DNA from: Pilimelia anulata
GTDB lineage: Bacteria > Actinomycetota > Actinomycetes > Mycobacteriales > Micromonosporaceae
Direction of reading: 5' to 3'
NCBI RefSeq assembly: GCF_014647895.1
Contig: NZ_BMQB01000004.1
Span: 372,001 to 436,000 of the forward strand
Length of the DNA stretch: 64,000 bases
Shown here: positions 62,958 through 64,000 of the stretch, in pieces
How positions within the stretch are numbered: position 1 is the first letter of the stretch
How the letters are laid out: the number at the start of each line of letters is the position of its first letter
Translations under genes and position numbers: made by a program
The notes under the pieces: model-generated
What the model saw: the letters and a program-made list of their open reading frames with translations, nothing else
The model's database searches: none
What the model was told of the DNA's origin: nothing

Positions 62958-64000
62958 TGGCGAACAAGCCCGGACGGCGGCGCTTCGGCAGCGTCCGCAA
63001 GCTCCCCTCGGACCGCTGGCAGGCGCGGTACCAGGGCCCTGACGGACTCACCCGTACCGCGCCGCAGACGTTCGAGTCGGAGAAGAAGGCCGCCAAGTGG
63101 CTGACGTTGGTCGAAGCTGAGGTCATCCGAGGTGAGTGGGTAGCCCCGGAGGCAGGCAGCATCCTGCTGGACGAGTACGCCCCGCGCTGGATCGCTGAGC
63201 GCAAGTTGTCGCCCCGCACCCGCGAGAACTACGAGGATCTGTACCGGCTGAACATCGCCGCGTACCTCGGCAACCTCGCCCTGGGTGCGATCCGACCGGC
63301 CACCATCCGGAGCTGGCGCAAGCGAATCCTCGATGACGGTCGCCCGGAGCCGCAGGCCGTGAAGGCGTACTGCGTCCTTCGCGCGGTCCTGAACACCGCA
63401 TTGAAAGAAGACGGGATCATTCGGGACAACCCGTGCCGTATTCGCGGCTACGACCGCTACCACACTCCGGAGCGGCCGACGGTCGGGATCGTCAAGGTCT
63501 ACGAGCTGGCCGGCGCGATGCCGGATCGGTTCCGGGCGCTGGTGCTGCTCGCTGCGCTCTCCGGCCTGCGCTGGGGTGAGCTGATCGCACTACGACGCAG
63601 CGACCTCGACCTCACGGCCGGCACCGTGCGAGTCCAGCGCAAGTTGGCCACGCTCCGCAGCGGGAAGACGGAGTTCGGACCGCCGAAGACCGACAGCGGT
63701 GTCCGCACGGTGGCGCTACCGGAATCGGCAGTGGCCGCGCTCCGGACGCACTTCGGTGCCGGGTTCGTTCACGACGGGCCTGATGGTCTGGTCTTCACCG
63801 GCGCCAAGAACGCGCTCTTGCGATCCGGTACCTGGGCGCGGGCGGTGGCGTGGCGGTCAACGCTCGACCGGCTCGGCTTTCCGAAGGGCTTTCACTTCCA
63901 TGATCTTCGGCATACGGGCAACACGTTGGCTTCCACCACGGGCGCCAGTACGCGGGAGCTGATGCACCGAATGGGCCACGCCAGCATGCGTGCCGCGTTG
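62957..64000 (+). CDS. int: tyrosine site-specific integrase, 3' end cut by window
   Basis: 348 residues are visible. After a beta-stranded arm-binding N terminus (R-W-Q-A-R-Y-Q-G-P-D-G) comes the core-binding SAM-like domain, near residues 68-165. The catalytic domain shows Arg I in S-G-L-R-W-G-E-L (near 201), H-x-x-R in H-D-L-R-H (near 317) and the third His in M-G-H-A-S (near 342). The active-site tyrosine should lie about 10-40 residues past the edge. The enzyme should act at tRNA-Gly. The ATG overlaps the xis stop. Confidence 0.95.
   Translation, partial: MANKPGRRRFGSVRKLPSDRWQARYQGPDGLTRTAPQTFESEKKAAKWLTLVEAEVIRGEWVAPEAGSILLDEYAPRWIAERKLSPRTRENYEDLYRLNIAAYLGNLALGAIRPATIRSWRKRILDDGRPEPQAVKAYCVLRAVLNTALKEDGIIRDNPCRIRGYDRYHTPERPTVGIVKVYELAGAMPDRFRALVLLAALSGLRWGELIALRRSDLDLTAGTVRVQRKLATLRSGKTEFGPPKTDSGVRTVALPESAVAALRTHFGAGFVHDGPDGLVFTGAKNALLRSGTWARAVAWRSTLDRLGFPKGFHFHDLRHTGNTLASTTGASTRELMHRMGHASMRAAL

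Larger units (their letters stand above)
53803..64000 (+). mobile_element. integrated AICE (pSAM2-type conjugative element), right end outside window
   Basis: The left boundary is the 3' part of tRNA-Gly(TCC) at 53806-53846. The interior runs Pra-like activator, small unknown and spread-like genes, FtsK/TraSA-like translocase, RepSA-like initiator, Xis and tyrosine integrase. This is the gene set and order of actinomycete integrative and conjugative elements that transfer double-stranded DNA. The integrase continues past the edge; the intact tRNA-Gly is expected just beyond it on the minus strand. The element is at least 10.2 kb. Most genes overlap by one to four bases. Confidence 0.9.

Overview
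The window is 64 kb of very GC-rich actinomycete chromosome, most likely from the Micromonosporaceae. The evidence is the codon bias, frequent GTG starts, four-base stop/start overlaps (ATGA or GTGA), F420-dependent enzymes, an actinobacterial cobalamin cluster and an AICE-type conjugative element. No rRNA is present. The genus cannot be fixed from the sequence alone.

Region by region: 0.3-3.6 kb holds glycogen-debranching and GT4 glycosyltransferase genes. 4.2-5.3 kb holds the ahpC-ahpD peroxide pair. 5.5-12.1 kb holds secreted PhoX and LVIVD-type proteins, a MerR regulator, a methyltransferase and a solute-binding protein. 12.6-15.8 kb is a cassette of visibly lower GC: a small secreted Cys protein, an ABC ATPase and two membrane proteins. 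It lies beside tRNA-Arg(TCT). 17-30 kb carries an SSB, a split cobalamin set (cobD-cobQ and cobC-cobT-cobA), an M20 peptidase, SURF1 and a class A penicillin-binding protein. 31.5-35.4 kb encodes trehalose synthesis (otsA plus an otsB/GH15 fusion). 35.7-53.8 kb is ordinary chromosome: ettA, thioesterase, truncated haemoglobin O, MFS, MscS, HNH nuclease, pepN, DUF1015, rpiB and several conserved actinobacterial unknowns. It also contains two decayed genes, Uma2-like at 46.0 kb and SnoaL-like at 53.2 kb.

From 53.8 kb to the right edge lies an actinomycete integrative and conjugative element (AICE) of the pSAM2 type. Its left junction is the 3' part of a tRNA-Gly(TCC) gene. On the plus strand it encodes a Pra-like activator, small spread or unknown proteins, an FtsK/TraSA-like DNA translocase, a RepSA-like initiator, Xis and a tyrosine integrase cut by the window edge. 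Where pSAM2 has its GntR repressor KorSA, this element has a GntR domain fused to a P-loop kinase domain, overlapping a second guanylate-kinase-like P-loop protein, both of lower GC. Between these genes and the left att site are three large, nested inverted repeats in DNA that looks non-coding. The regulator-kinase pair and the hairpin cluster are the most unusual things here.
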